The notes below the pieces were generated by a model that was not told where the DNA came from, made no database searches, and worked only from the letters and a program-made list of their open reading frames with translations. The translations under genes were made by a program, and so were the position numbers. Shown here one piece after another: positions 1 to 6,655 of a stretch of 12,441 nucleotides of DNA. The stretch covers positions 1 through 12,441 of the forward strand of contig DAOVLG010000019.1 in assembly GCA_030631385.1 (NCBI GenBank), given 5' to 3'. Each line of letters begins with the position of its first letter. Position 1 is the first letter of the stretch. This stretch comes from Candidatus Coatesiibacteriota bacterium (GTDB lineage: Bacteria > RBG-13-66-14).

Positions 1-1727
1 AGTATCTCCTCTGCGGGCGGCTCGTCGTTAGCGATGGCCTTGAGCGTGATGTGGGGGACGATGCCGCCGACCTCCTCGCCCTTTTTGTTCTGTTTGCGTT
101 CGTAGACGAAGCCGCTGGCCGGGCCGCGCCCTTCGTCCCGCAGCTCGTACCAGGGGAATGTGGCAGTCAGCAGCCGCTGCCGCCCCAGAGCCAGCGGCAC
201 CCGCGATACATCAACGGTTATCCACCTTCGACCCCACTGCTCGGCCACGTAGGCCGTCGTGCCGCCACCACAGGTCGGGTCAATCACCAAGTCGCCAGGG
301 TCTGTGGTCATTAACATGCACCGTTGGACAACCCCTGGATTAGTCTGAACAACGTATTGCTTCCCTTGTGCAGGTGCTGTGTCGTACCACGGATTTGTTA
401 TCTTCTTGAAAGGGAAATCGTTATGGTACATCACGTACCGAGGACTATCTCCTTCGACTTCCAATCTGTTGCTCGTCGCCAAAAGTTCCATTTTTTCTAT
501 CGCGGTGACCCAACATTGACCTTTTGACGGATAAAAAACTCTTCCCTGAAACTTAAACTTATAGACGTTAGCTTCAGAAAAAGACGGTGCCCACTGAGAA
601 ACTGTTGAGTAGACACGAGAACCCTCAGGGAGCAGATCGAGGTTGTGCCTTTCTTCCTTGGTCAACGGCCTTCGTTTCCCATTTGCCAACTCTACACCCG
701 TCCATCTCGAACTAGGATCAGGTTTTGTGGCAAGGAAAAGATGCTTGTATTTAAGGACCGTCGTGTCTTTCGCGTACCAGAGTAGGTTATCGTGCATTGT
801 CTCAAGAGTTTTTGCACCAAGAGGCATCAACTTCTTCCTGAAGACGATGCAACAAACGAAATTTTCATACCCTAACACCTCATCCATCAGTTCCCTGACA
901 TGATGCACATTTTCATCACTGATCTGTACAAAGATACTGCCGCTAGGATGTAGCAGTTCGCGGCAGAGAAGAAGCCGGTCACGCATGTAGGCCAGGTACG
1001 AGTGCAGGCCCAGTTCCCAAGTGTCGCGGTACGCCTTGACCATCTCCGGCTCGCGGCTGAAGTGGTCGTCGTCGTTGTTCTTCACGTCGCGACGGCGGAC
1101 GAAGGGCTGAAAGTTACTGCCGAACTTCACGCCGTAAGGCGGGTCCATGTAAATCATCTGCACCTGACCGCCCAGGGACTCGTAACACAAAAGGGAGTTC
1201 ATCACAGTAAGGGAGTCGCCCAGAATCATCCGGTTGACCCACTTGTCCTGGTGCTCGTAGGCGCGCAGGATCTGATCGTGGATGCTGTGCTGCGGATCGG
1301 CGAAGAGGTCAACCATGTCGAGCTGCTTGTCCTTCTTATGACCCTTGAGGGTCTCGATGATGGCCTTGGTGGACAGGCGCTCGTGGATGAAGAGGGGGAG
1401 GGTGGGGATGGTGAAGTCGGCGCGCTCGGCCTTGCCGGCCCAGTTCAGGAAGGGGGAGGACATGGCCTTGAGCTTCTCGGCGGCCTCCCTGGCCTCCTCC
1501 AGACTCTCAGTCTCGATTATCCGCCGGATGAGTGCCTCACCCTCCTCGCGGGCGGAGCCCTCATCCCATGTCATCTCCGGAGCCAGGGAGGAGTCGTAGC
1601 GGTAGGTCGTCGGCGGTTTCTTCTTCTTGAAGGAGGCCTGCGTACCCACCTCGGGACGCATGGGCGACGTGGCCTCTTCGTGCCGGTAGTTCTTCGTCTC
1701 GCGGGGCTTCTTCCTGCGCGGGGCCAT
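1..1727 (-). CDS. DNA methyltransferase, beta-class Mod-like, 3' end outside window
   Basis: Site-specific DNA methyltransferase transferring a methyl group from S-adenosylmethionine to a DNA base. The frame is open for 575 codons to the window edge with no stop, so the C-terminus is missing. The catalytic motif DPPYG is at residues 195-199 and the AdoMet-binding motif DPTCGGGT at 483-490. The order catalytic motif, variable region, AdoMet motif is that of beta-class enzymes, including type III Mod subunits. DPPY favours N6-adenine methylation. The N-terminus is rich in Lys and Arg. ATG at 1727 is preceded by GGAGGAA at ideal spacing. The stretch for residues about 270-476 (nt 300-920) is about 40% GC while both flanks are 60-70%, as if the target-recognition region had been exchanged. 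The gene follows a putative nuclease gene by 58 nt and is probably co-transcribed. Whether a Res-type helicase or nuclease lies further downstream cannot be seen. Confidence 0.9.
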   Translation of the reverse strand, partial: MAPRRKKPRETKNYRHEEATSPMRPEVGTQASFKKKKPPTTYRYDSSLAPEMTWDEGSAREEGEALIRRIIETESLEEAREAAEKLKAMSSPFLNWAGKAERADFTIPTLPLFIHERLSTKAIIETLKGHKKDKQLDMVDLFADPQHSIHDQILRAYEHQDKWVNRMILGDSLTVMNSLLCYESLGGQVQMIYMDPPYGVKFGSNFQPFVRRRDVKNNDDDHFSREPEMVKAYRDTWELGLHSYLAYMRDRLLLCRELLHPSGSIFVQISDENVHHVRELMDEVLGYENFVCCIVFRKKLMPLGAKTLETMHDNLLWYAKDTTVLKYKHLFLATKPDPSSRWTGVELANGKRRPLTKEERHNLDLLPEGSRVYSTVSQWAPSFSEANVYKFKFQGRVFYPSKGQCWVTAIEKMELLATSNRLEVEGDSPRYVMYHNDFPFKKITNPWYDTAPAQGKQYVVQTNPGVVQRCMLMTTDPGDLVIDPTCGGGTTAYVAEQWGRRWITVDVSRVPLALGRQRLLTATFPWYELRDEGRGPASGFVYERKQNKKGEEVGGIVPHITLKAIANDEPPAEEI

Positions 1728-1765
1728 GGTTCCTCCGAGTCGTTGCTCTTCCTCTAAATCATGTA

Positions 1766-1780
1766 GGCTTATAGCCGACG
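1766..1780 (-). repeat. Promoter-like direct repeat, copy 1 (before methyltransferase)
   Basis: On the coding strand this reads CGTCGGCTATAAGCC. It matches 14 of 15 bases of 2872-2886, which lies upstream of the nuclease gene. It sits in the 58-nt gap before the methyltransferase and contains TATAAG, a possible -10 box, but no convincing -35 box. It may give the methyltransferase some nuclease-independent expression; that is inference. Confidence 0.4.
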
Positions 1781-1785
1781 GTCTT

Positions 1786-2703
1786 TCACTTGAGCCTATC
1801 TAAGTGACGCCACAAATTCCTCATGAAGCTCTTCAACGTGTACCGGCCATCTCCGTCGGCGGGAAACCTCTCCACATTGGGCTCCATGGTGGGGATATTG
1901 ACCTGCCACCAGCGGTCCTCGTCGCCGGCTCTTGGGAGACACAAGACACTCTGTGCCTCTCCCTCAACCTGGAGATAGAACTCCCGCCAGTCTTCAGTCG
2001 GCACGACCGCTAGCCCAAACCAAATCGCGTCCTCCATTCCCTCTGGGCGTATCAAGAATCCGTAGAACCACGACTTCGGTGCCGGCCAAACACGCCCAAC
2101 CTCGAAGGAAGGATACCGGTGCCTTGTCGCGTCGCGAAGTCGGACTAGGAAGCGATGCAGTAGGCCGTAGTCGTTATCCCCGGACCACTCCCCCCTGCCC
2201 CACAGACGCACGGCGTTCTTGACCTGCTCGACGGTCAACACCTCGACGCCGTGGACATACTCTAGCAACTGATCGAAGAGTACGACCGCCCTCGGCGTGT
2301 CGCGTGCCGGTCCCTTAGCGAAGTCCTCCCAGGTCCTTACGATCAAACCATCCTTGTCGTACCGCTTATGCACCTCATCGAGGCGATACTCTGGTACGAC
2401 GATCGCGTGGATCGCTCCGGGCTCCTGATTTGAGAGGTCCGCGTGCTGCTCTTGAGTGAAGTCTGCGTGGAGCTTTAGCTCAACGTTTCGCTTCCCACCA
2501 CAGTCGAACTCCAAAACCAGATCATACCGGAGCGTCTTACCCCGGACTTCCTCACGTACTCGGGCGCAGCATCCTTCGTCCTCGAACCCAAGCCACTCGG
2601 CAAGTTCCACGCGAAACCGTGCCTCCTCGGACGCATGGACAATGAGAGCCTGAATCAGACGCTCGCCAGTACGACCTTCGATGAGGTGGAGGAGGCTTGT
2701 CAT
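1786..2703 (-). CDS. Putative PD-(D/E)XK nuclease-like protein (RM/defence partner)
   Basis: Protein of 305 aa read from ATG at 2703. A GTG at 2742 would add 13 residues, but they are Arg/Cys/His-rich and look non-coding. Neither start has a strong Shine-Dalgarno sequence. Around residues 60-77 the pattern RYD(61)LVLEFD...NVE(75)LK(77) fits the PD-(D/E)XK nuclease core: an Asp at the end of one strand, then E-x-K on the next. A helical Glu-rich N-terminal segment precedes it. The C-terminal two thirds are rich in Trp and aromatic residues and are not recognised. The gene lies directly upstream of, and in line with, a DNA methyltransferase, which suggests the cleaving or sensing partner of a restriction-modification or related defence system. 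Family membership is inferred from a short motif only; a non-catalytic role is possible. Confidence 0.6.
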   Translation of the reverse strand: MTSLLHLIEGRTGERLIQALIVHASEEARFRVELAEWLGFEDEGCCARVREEVRGKTLRYDLVLEFDCGGKRNVELKLHADFTQEQHADLSNQEPGAIHAIVVPEYRLDEVHKRYDKDGLIVRTWEDFAKGPARDTPRAVVLFDQLLEYVHGVEVLTVEQVKNAVRLWGRGEWSGDNDYGLLHRFLVRLRDATRHRYPSFEVGRVWPAPKSWFYGFLIRPEGMEDAIWFGLAVVPTEDWREFYLQVEGEAQSVLCLPRAGDEDRWWQVNIPTMEPNVERFPADGDGRYTLKSFMRNLWRHLDRLK

Positions 2704-2871
2704 ACATACGTTGTGGCTACAGCGTACTCTGTGTCCACGCACCAGCTACAAGCAAGACGGCTACGATTGTCTATTTAAAATTATAGGGTCAATGTATGTC
2801 AAGGGAGGTCGCCCAGGAGTATTTTGTTTTACCTCATCTAGGATAACGGCTCTCTTCCTTCTAATCACGGT

Positions 2872-2886
2872 GGATTATAGCCGACG
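2872..2886 (-). repeat. Promoter-like direct repeat, copy 2 (before nuclease)
   Basis: On the coding strand this reads CGTCGGCTATAATCC, differing at one base from 1766-1780. The two copies bracket the nuclease gene and each lies 5' of one gene of the pair. The shared CGTCGGC just upstream of the -10 box could be a regulator site. Confidence 0.4.
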
Positions 2887-2902
2887 ACCGGACGGCGGTA
2901 AA
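2874..2902 (-). promoter_or_regulatory. Candidate sigma70 promoter for nuclease-methyltransferase operon
   Basis: On the minus strand TTTACC (2897-2902) is separated by 17 nt from a perfect TATAAT (2874-2879). Transcription would start near 2867, giving a leader of about 160 nt before the ATG at 2703. The -10 box lies inside the direct repeat shared with 1766-1780. Confidence 0.5.
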
Positions 2903-2991
2903 GGCCATGGGCCGCATAGTTGCAGAATGATGACTAGTGTAGTCCGAGCCCGAAGATCGACGCACCATCACACGCTGCCCCCCAACACGAT

Positions 2992-3027
2992 CCCACCCCT
3001 TCCCTCCCTACTACCCAGGGGGGTGGG
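2992..3027. other. G-quadruplex-type G-runs and 8-bp hairpin in gene-free region
   Basis: On the minus strand, 2992-3016 has G-runs of at least three separated by 1-5 nt (GGG-TAGTA-GGG-A-GGG-AA-GGGG-T-GGG), fitting the canonical quadruplex pattern. The same bases can form a hairpin: CCCACCCC at 2992-2999 pairs with GGGGTGGG at 3020-3027 around a 20-nt loop. The two structures are mutually exclusive. They sit between the primase 3' end and the nuclease promoter. Function is unknown. Confidence 0.5.
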
Positions 3028-3040
3028 TTTCAATAGAGCA

Positions 3041-3062
3041 TATAAAACGGCTCACAGAGCCG
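3041..3062 (-). terminator. Candidate rho-independent terminator of the primase operon
   Basis: On the minus strand, CGGCTC-TGT-GAGCCG (3048-3062) is a perfect 6-bp GC-rich stem followed by TTTTATA (3041-3047). It lies about 170 nt downstream of the primase stop, beyond the iteron region. The stem is short, so efficiency is uncertain. Confidence 0.45.
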
Positions 3063-3076
3063 AAATAGAGTATGTA

Positions 3077-3093
3077 GGTGGTTTAGGTGGTTT
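3077..3093 (+). repeat. Iteron pair 1 (GGTGGTTT, 9-bp pitch)
   Basis: Two tandem copies of AGGTGGTTT start 9 bp apart, directly bordering the AT-rich segment. A looser match (GGTGGGTTT) lies at 3022-3030. Confidence 0.6.
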
Positions 3094-3169
3094 TTTAGAG
3101 TCTCTGTATATGTATTTAAATAACTTTCTAACCAACTACATTAGAGTTACAAATAAACCTTATAAATCA

Positions 3170-3198
3170 CCCCGGAACCCGAAAACATCGGTCCGGGG
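3170..3198. other. Stem-loop between the iteron pairs
   Basis: CCCCGG at 3170-3175 pairs with CCGGGG at 3193-3198. Further inner pairing (AC with GT, then CGA with TCG) surrounds an AAACA loop with one or two bulges. It could be a structural part of the origin or a weak terminator just past the primase gene; no T-run follows on either strand. Confidence 0.45.
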
Positions 3199-3211
3199 CG
3201 ATTCTACGGAG

Positions 3212-3231
3212 GGTGGTTTGCGGGGTGGTTT
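3212..3231 (+). repeat. Iteron pair 2 (GGTGGTTT, 12-bp pitch)
   Basis: Two copies of GGGTGGTTT start 12 bp apart. The second runs into the TAA stop codon (3230-3232) of the primase gene. Confidence 0.6.
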
Positions 3232-5599
3232 AGCCCCCTATCACGATACGCCAGTGCGCCTTGCCGTGGCGTGTAGAGGAGCGCTCCAGCCTAAGGCCGT
3301 CTTCATTGAACCGTTGGCCGACCCGTGCACTGAAGGCCTTGCCCAGCGAGCGTGTGAAACCGCTAGGGCGATCCTCGTACTTCTCTCTAAGGTCTTCCGG
3401 GAGATGGTCTGGGATTAGGTTGTACTCAGTGTCTTTTAAAGCCGCCTCGATATCGGCGCTCGTAAACTCGTGAATACCGCGGTCCTTCAGTATCCACTTG
3501 AGGAACTCCTCCCACTGCACCCTATCGAGGTCCACGGTCTCCCGGATCCTCTCGCGGTTCCCGAGGATGCCAGTGACCCCCGCATGCTCTAGGATGCCAC
3601 CCACGATTCTACGCCACTCCTCGAAGCTCCCGAAAATTGGGCATGTGGGTGGGGGCTGGCCAGCGTCATACCACAGGTGGGCACAAGTCAAGATGGCTCT
3701 CACGAGTCTTAGCCGGTTCTCCTGTACATACGTCTTGAGATCCGGATGTACGAAATTTGTCCTCTTGTCCGGTTGTGGCACTTTCGGCTCGATTCGGATG
3801 TCTACGACCCGCCGGGTGATGTCGCCGCCGACCTGAACGTTGTTGCCGGTGACGATGACGGTCGCTCTGTTCTTCACCATGTGCATGTCGGAGGTGCACA
3901 GCCGCCTGATAGATTGGCTGTCCACCGTTATGAGGCTGGCAAGGGAATTCAGCGTCAGCCGCTTATCCGACGGGTGGTTGTCCAGTATCATCACCCCGGA
4001 GCCGCCCGTGCCGAGCAGATACGCCTGTATCCGCTTCATCAGCTCGTCGTCCTTGTCCGGCACGTCGATCAACAAACCGCCCCGCCCCTCTAGGATACTC
4101 GTGATCTTGGCGAGTAGTGTCTTGCCGCTACCGGCTACAGGGGCGTTAATCACGAAGAGGGGGGCCGACCCGCCTATCGCCGGACGTATCACGGCCGTGA
4201 TGATGAGTGCCAGCGCGTTCGCCCTGTCCGCCTCCGTCTTGAAGGGGAAGTCCTGGATGATGTCCTCGATCTCTCTCAGCGCCTCGGTGGGGCTTTCCTC
4301 CACGAAGGTGAGCTGGTCGCCGAGTTCCGGGCAGATGAGGTAGTACCCCGTCTCCTCGTCGTAGCCGGAGTTCCCCAAGATAGAGCCATCCTCCCTTAGA
4401 GTCGGGGTCATAAGCAGCCCCGTCAGCCTGGGGAACCGCCCGACGTGATTCGCTAGGATGGTATTAGCGATTTCTCTCGGTGGCGTCGCTGGCTCATGCT
4501 CTACGGTCTTGCGGGCCCTCAAATACATGGCACTCTCCGCCATGAATCCAATCAGGCCTGCTGCGCTCACGGTCTTCAGCGAGGGAGGTTCTGTTTCACG
4601 CTCTAGTCTTACGATATCCCCTCCGCTATTAAAGAGCCGGGGTGAGTCGTTCCACTGGCAGAGAGCATCCAGCGAGAGCTCAATCTGCTCCTTGAACTCC
4701 ATCTTATTCGTGTAGATGGTGGGCCGGTCATCTCCGCTCCGAGGCTCTTTCTTCCCTTTTCTTAATCCTGACTCGATGGTGGAGAACGCCTCTCGTTGAG
4801 ACAGCCCAACGTCTCTAGCTGCCTCAAGAAGACGATCGAACGCATCATCTTCTTTAATGTAGCCGCTGGATAGAACCTGACCGATGCTGAATGCCGCTTT
4901 GTTAAGGCTTTCATTACGATCGCCCTCCAGCGAGCAGCGTACACGCTCCACCTCCTCGTCTAGTGCCTTCTCGTAGTACTTCCGCCCTTTTACGCCTGAC
5001 GCCGCTCTGCAGCTGTCCTTCCTCCGAGTCAGCCTACTGCGCAGCTCCTCCGGCAGCGGGGCGGGTTCGACTTCCCTCACCCACGAGTACTCGGCGCCCG
5101 ACGCATGCCGCGAGGGTGGAGCGACTACGAGATTGTTGTTAAGGACTTCGCCTGACCATGACCCGTCGAGGTCCGTGAGTTTGCCCGAGAACGAGTCGCC
5201 GTTCTCGGTGGAGAAGTAGAAGTGCCCGCCCCTCGATGTTTTAGCTGTGAGAGTATCCACTCCACAATCGGCCAGGAGCTTCTGAACACCGGCGAAGGTC
5301 TTCTCATCGTCCGCATCGAGGCAGACGAGACCGGAGGGCTTCAACACGATACCGATGTTCGCCGAGGGCCACTTCTTCCACCATCCTCTGATAGCATCGG
5401 GATCGCAGGATGCTTTCTCTTGCCACTTCTTCAACCTTGGGTGTTTCCCAACTCGCGTACAATCGGGCTTTCCACAACTACAACTCCCATCCTCTCGGGG
5501 GTTGTGTAGGGGTATAACGTAGAAGCCTCTTGACGTGTACTCTATGGCTGCTTCCAGCATGTTGCTCCTTACTGTTTGAGTAGTGTCTTTGTGTATCAT
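3230..5599 (-). CDS. PrimPol (bifunctional primase-polymerase) fused to SF3/AAA+ helicase
   Basis: Replication protein of 789 aa, probably initiator, primase and helicase of the mobile element. Residues 12-190 are a bifunctional primase/polymerase domain: opening AAIEYTSRGFYVIPL, a CxC...C...GKHP cluster at 40-54, the metal-binding LDADD with D95 and D97, and SRGGHFYF with H126. A linker and a helical region follow. The C-terminal ATPase has Walker A APVAGSGKT (486-494), Walker B GVMILDN (535-541), a TGNN sensor motif (584-587) and an Arg pair at 596-597, as in superfamily 3/D5-like helicases of phages and plasmids. ATG at 5599 has AAGGAGGAG upstream. The gene follows the 65-aa gene with only 2 nt between them, so they are one operon under the divergent promoter. 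Multidomain PrimPol-helicases are typical of phages, satellites and integrated plasmids. Exact helicase class is less certain than the overall role. Confidence 0.88.
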   Translation of the reverse strand: MIHKDTTQTVRSNMLEAAIEYTSRGFYVIPLHNPREDGSCSCGKPDCTRVGKHPRLKKWQEKASCDPDAIRGWWKKWPSANIGIVLKPSGLVCLDADDEKTFAGVQKLLADCGVDTLTAKTSRGGHFYFSTENGDSFSGKLTDLDGSWSGEVLNNNLVVAPPSRHASGAEYSWVREVEPAPLPEELRSRLTRRKDSCRAASGVKGRKYYEKALDEEVERVRCSLEGDRNESLNKAAFSIGQVLSSGYIKEDDAFDRLLEAARDVGLSQREAFSTIESGLRKGKKEPRSGDDRPTIYTNKMEFKEQIELSLDALCQWNDSPRLFNSGGDIVRLERETEPPSLKTVSAAGLIGFMAESAMYLRARKTVEHEPATPPREIANTILANHVGRFPRLTGLLMTPTLREDGSILGNSGYDEETGYYLICPELGDQLTFVEESPTEALREIEDIIQDFPFKTEADRANALALIITAVIRPAIGGSAPLFVINAPVAGSGKTLLAKITSILEGRGGLLIDVPDKDDELMKRIQAYLLGTGGSGVMILDNHPSDKRLTLNSLASLITVDSQSIRRLCTSDMHMVKNRATVIVTGNNVQVGGDITRRVVDIRIEPKVPQPDKRTNFVHPDLKTYVQENRLRLVRAILTCAHLWYDAGQPPPTCPIFGSFEEWRRIVGGILEHAGVTGILGNRERIRETVDLDRVQWEEFLKWILKDRGIHEFTSADIEAALKDTEYNLIPDHLPEDLREKYEDRPSGFTRSLGKAFSARVGQRFNEDGLRLERSSTRHGKAHWRIVIGG

Positions 5600-5601
5600 T
5601 G

Positions 5602-5799
5602 TTACCTCTCCTCCTTGATTTGTTCTCGTTCAACTTCGATGTACCTTATCACGAGTCCAGCTACAACACGGTCACATTCATCTGAAAGGATAAACTCGAT
5701 GTCATCGTCGTAAATTACCTCGACTCGACGACCACTTCCAGTTGCACTAACCATTATCTCAGTAGTGCAGAAAACAGTATTTGATTCAAAATCGACCAT
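5602..5799 (-). CDS. Small acidic protein, first gene of replication operon, unknown
   Basis: Protein of 65 aa, not recognised. It is acidic and looks strand-rich in the middle (RRVEVIYDDDIEFIL), ends in a charged helix (EVEREQIKEER) and has no helix-turn-helix I can see. It is the first gene behind the leftward promoter, the position where phages and satellites often keep a Cro-like, anti-repressor, excisionase or replication accessory protein. Its stop is 2 nt before the primase start. The ribosome-binding site is weak. An operator-like CATACATGCC overlaps its start codon. Tight spacing, position and the promoter 5' of it support a real gene; function is unknown. Confidence 0.6.
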   Translation of the reverse strand: MVDFESNTVFCTTEIMVSATGSGRRVEVIYDDDIEFILSDECDRVVAGLVIRYIEVEREQIKEER

Positions 5800-5806
5800 A
5801 CATGCC
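5797..5806 (+). promoter_or_regulatory. Operator-like motif A
   Basis: CATACATGCC, identical to 5836-5845 and starting 39 bp from it. It overlaps the start codon of the 65-aa gene, just downstream of the leftward promoter. Confidence 0.4.
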
Positions 5807-5828
5807 CAATCTCACCCGCGACATTTTA

Positions 5829-5857
5829 AGCGTAACATACATGCCTACCGGTGTCAA
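5829..5857 (-). promoter_or_regulatory. Leftward promoter of replication operon
   Basis: On the minus strand a perfect -35 box TTGACA (5852-5857) is followed after 17 nt by TACGCT (5829-5834). Transcription would start near 5822, about 23 nt before the 65-aa gene. Operator-like motif B lies in the spacer, so a bound repressor would block RNA polymerase. Confidence 0.6.
5836..5845 (+). promoter_or_regulatory. Operator-like motif B
   Basis: CATACATGCC, an exact copy of motif A, placed between the -35 and -10 boxes of the leftward promoter. Probable repressor target by position. Confidence 0.45.
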
Positions 5858-5877
5858 GAAAAAATGAAAAGACACGG

Positions 5878-5906
5878 TTGACGTAGGGCATATGCTGTGT
5901 TATGCT
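5878..5906 (+). promoter_or_regulatory. Rightward promoter of repressor-recombinase operon
   Basis: TTGACG (5878-5883), a 17-nt spacer, then TATGCT (5901-5906): a good sigma70-type promoter. It faces away from the leftward promoter, with about 20 bp between the two -35 boxes. Operator-like motif C lies in its spacer, which suggests autoregulation. Confidence 0.65.
5884..5895 (-). promoter_or_regulatory. Operator-like motif C (inverted)
   Basis: Read on the minus strand this is CATATGCCCTAC, sharing the ATGCC core and flanks with motifs A and B but in opposite orientation. It is located in the spacer of the rightward promoter. Confidence 0.4.
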
Positions 5907-5915
5907 CACGCTGTA

Positions 5916-5920
5916 GGAGG
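5916..5920 (+). promoter_or_regulatory. Ribosome binding site deciding a GTG start
   Basis: GGAGG lies 9 nt before GTG at 5930 and supports this non-ATG start of the repressor gene. Confidence 0.7.
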
Positions 5921-5929
5921 TGATGGGTT

Positions 5930-6655
5930 GTGTACAATGTGGATGAAATCGGTAAAAGACTGAAAGAGCTTCGTGAGCGGTTTGGGTTTACGCAGAGAGA
6001 CCTTGCACGGCATTTTACTGGGACGGGAAGCCTTGGTGCTGCTCAGACAAGAATCACGAATTGGGAGACCGGGAGGTATGTGCCTTCGGTTTCATATTTA
6101 GTGCAACTTGCTGGCATCTTCCAGGTCTCTCTCGATTGGTTAATTAGAGGAACAAATGTAGACAAGAAACGAAAAGCAACAAATTTACCGCTAATAGAGA
6201 AGATACCTGAAGACCATCAGGGATCCATTCAGAATCTTCTTAGTGAGTCCCCCTATGTAGAGGTACCTCAAGAAATGATTCTGCGTGGAGCAGAATTTCT
6301 CGTCGTTGCACAAGCAAGTATTATCAGAACCATATTCTTCAGACCGGGAGATTATTTAGCGATAAAACCGATCGAAGAAAGCGATCTACCTAATCATGGA
6401 ATTATGATAAGGGGTAAAAAACGCTTTCTTCGCACTCCATCCATATCCCTTCTACTTTGGGAAGAAGAGAAATTCCTGGGCATGTTCGTACTTCGAGCAA
6501 GCCGAGGGGATGATGACCAAATCCTCATAAGACCATCACTAGCTCTTAGCGCATCAAGGGAAGATAGACGCTCCTTCTCCCCCCTAGAAGATGTGTGCAC
6601 AAGGTATGAGCTGGTTGGCCAAGTTGTTGGCTGGATACACTTCGAGAAGGTGTAA
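5930..6655 (+). CDS. XRE-family HTH repressor with S24-like C-terminal domain
   Basis: Protein of 241 aa, read from GTG. Residues 5-74 are an XRE/Cro-CI helix-turn-helix (IGKRLKELRERFGFTQRDLA, then RITNWETGRYVPSVSYLVQLAGIFQVSLDWLI). Residues about 113-241 resemble the S24/LexA-like domain: S130 stands where the nucleophile is expected, followed by RPGDYLAI (138-145) and ending VVGQ-like VGQVVGWIHFEK. The partner Lys normally found in a V-K-R-type strand is not evident around 182-200, so self-cleavage is doubtful. It probably represses the leftward replication operon and itself through the repeated ATGCC motifs. Its TAA is directly abutted by the recombinase ATG, so both are one transcript. 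The layout is that of a CI/Stl-like master repressor of a phage or satellite. Confidence 0.85.
   Translation: MYNVDEIGKRLKELRERFGFTQRDLARHFTGTGSLGAAQTRITNWETGRYVPSVSYLVQLAGIFQVSLDWLIRGTNVDKKRKATNLPLIEKIPEDHQGSIQNLLSESPYVEVPQEMILRGAEFLVVAQASIIRTIFFRPGDYLAIKPIEESDLPNHGIMIRGKKRFLRTPSISLLLWEEEKFLGMFVLRASRGDDDQILIRPSLALSASREDRRSFSPLEDVCTRYELVGQVVGWIHFEKV

Larger units (their letters stand above)
3077..3231. other. Candidate replication origin: paired iterons around an AT-rich segment
   Basis: Four exact copies of GGTGGTTT occur in two pairs, at 3077-3084 and 3086-3093, then at 3212-3219 and 3224-3231. Between the pairs, 3091-3170 has 19 G/C in 80 bases (24%), far below the surroundings. A stem-loop (3170-3198) also lies between them. 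Iterons on both sides of an AT-rich, easily melted segment immediately 3' of a primase-helicase gene match the published arrangement of SaPI-type satellite origins. The last iteron overlaps the primase stop codon. That this is the element's origin, bound by the PrimPol-helicase protein, is inference. Confidence 0.5.

Noticed and set aside
1002..1757. Plus-strand open frame of 251 codons opposite the methyltransferase
   Set aside because: Mirror frame of a GC-rich gene, with Val/Leu/Gly-rich translation; the minus strand carries clear methyltransferase motifs.
2681..3418. Long plus-strand open frame (245 codons) crossing the gene-free region
   Set aside because: It is antisense to both the nuclease and primase ends, has no ribosome-binding site, and its low-complexity translation resembles no protein; the iteron and AT-rich structure explains the region better.
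5800..5929. LexA/SOS box in the divergent control region
   Set aside because: Neither a CTGT-N8-ACAG nor a GAAC-N4-GTTC pattern is present.
1..6655. Search for a second copy of the tRNA-Glu 3' end as the other attachment site
   Set aside because: No stretch resembling the T-arm and acceptor end was seen by eye, so the second site was not annotated; it may be outside the window or too short.
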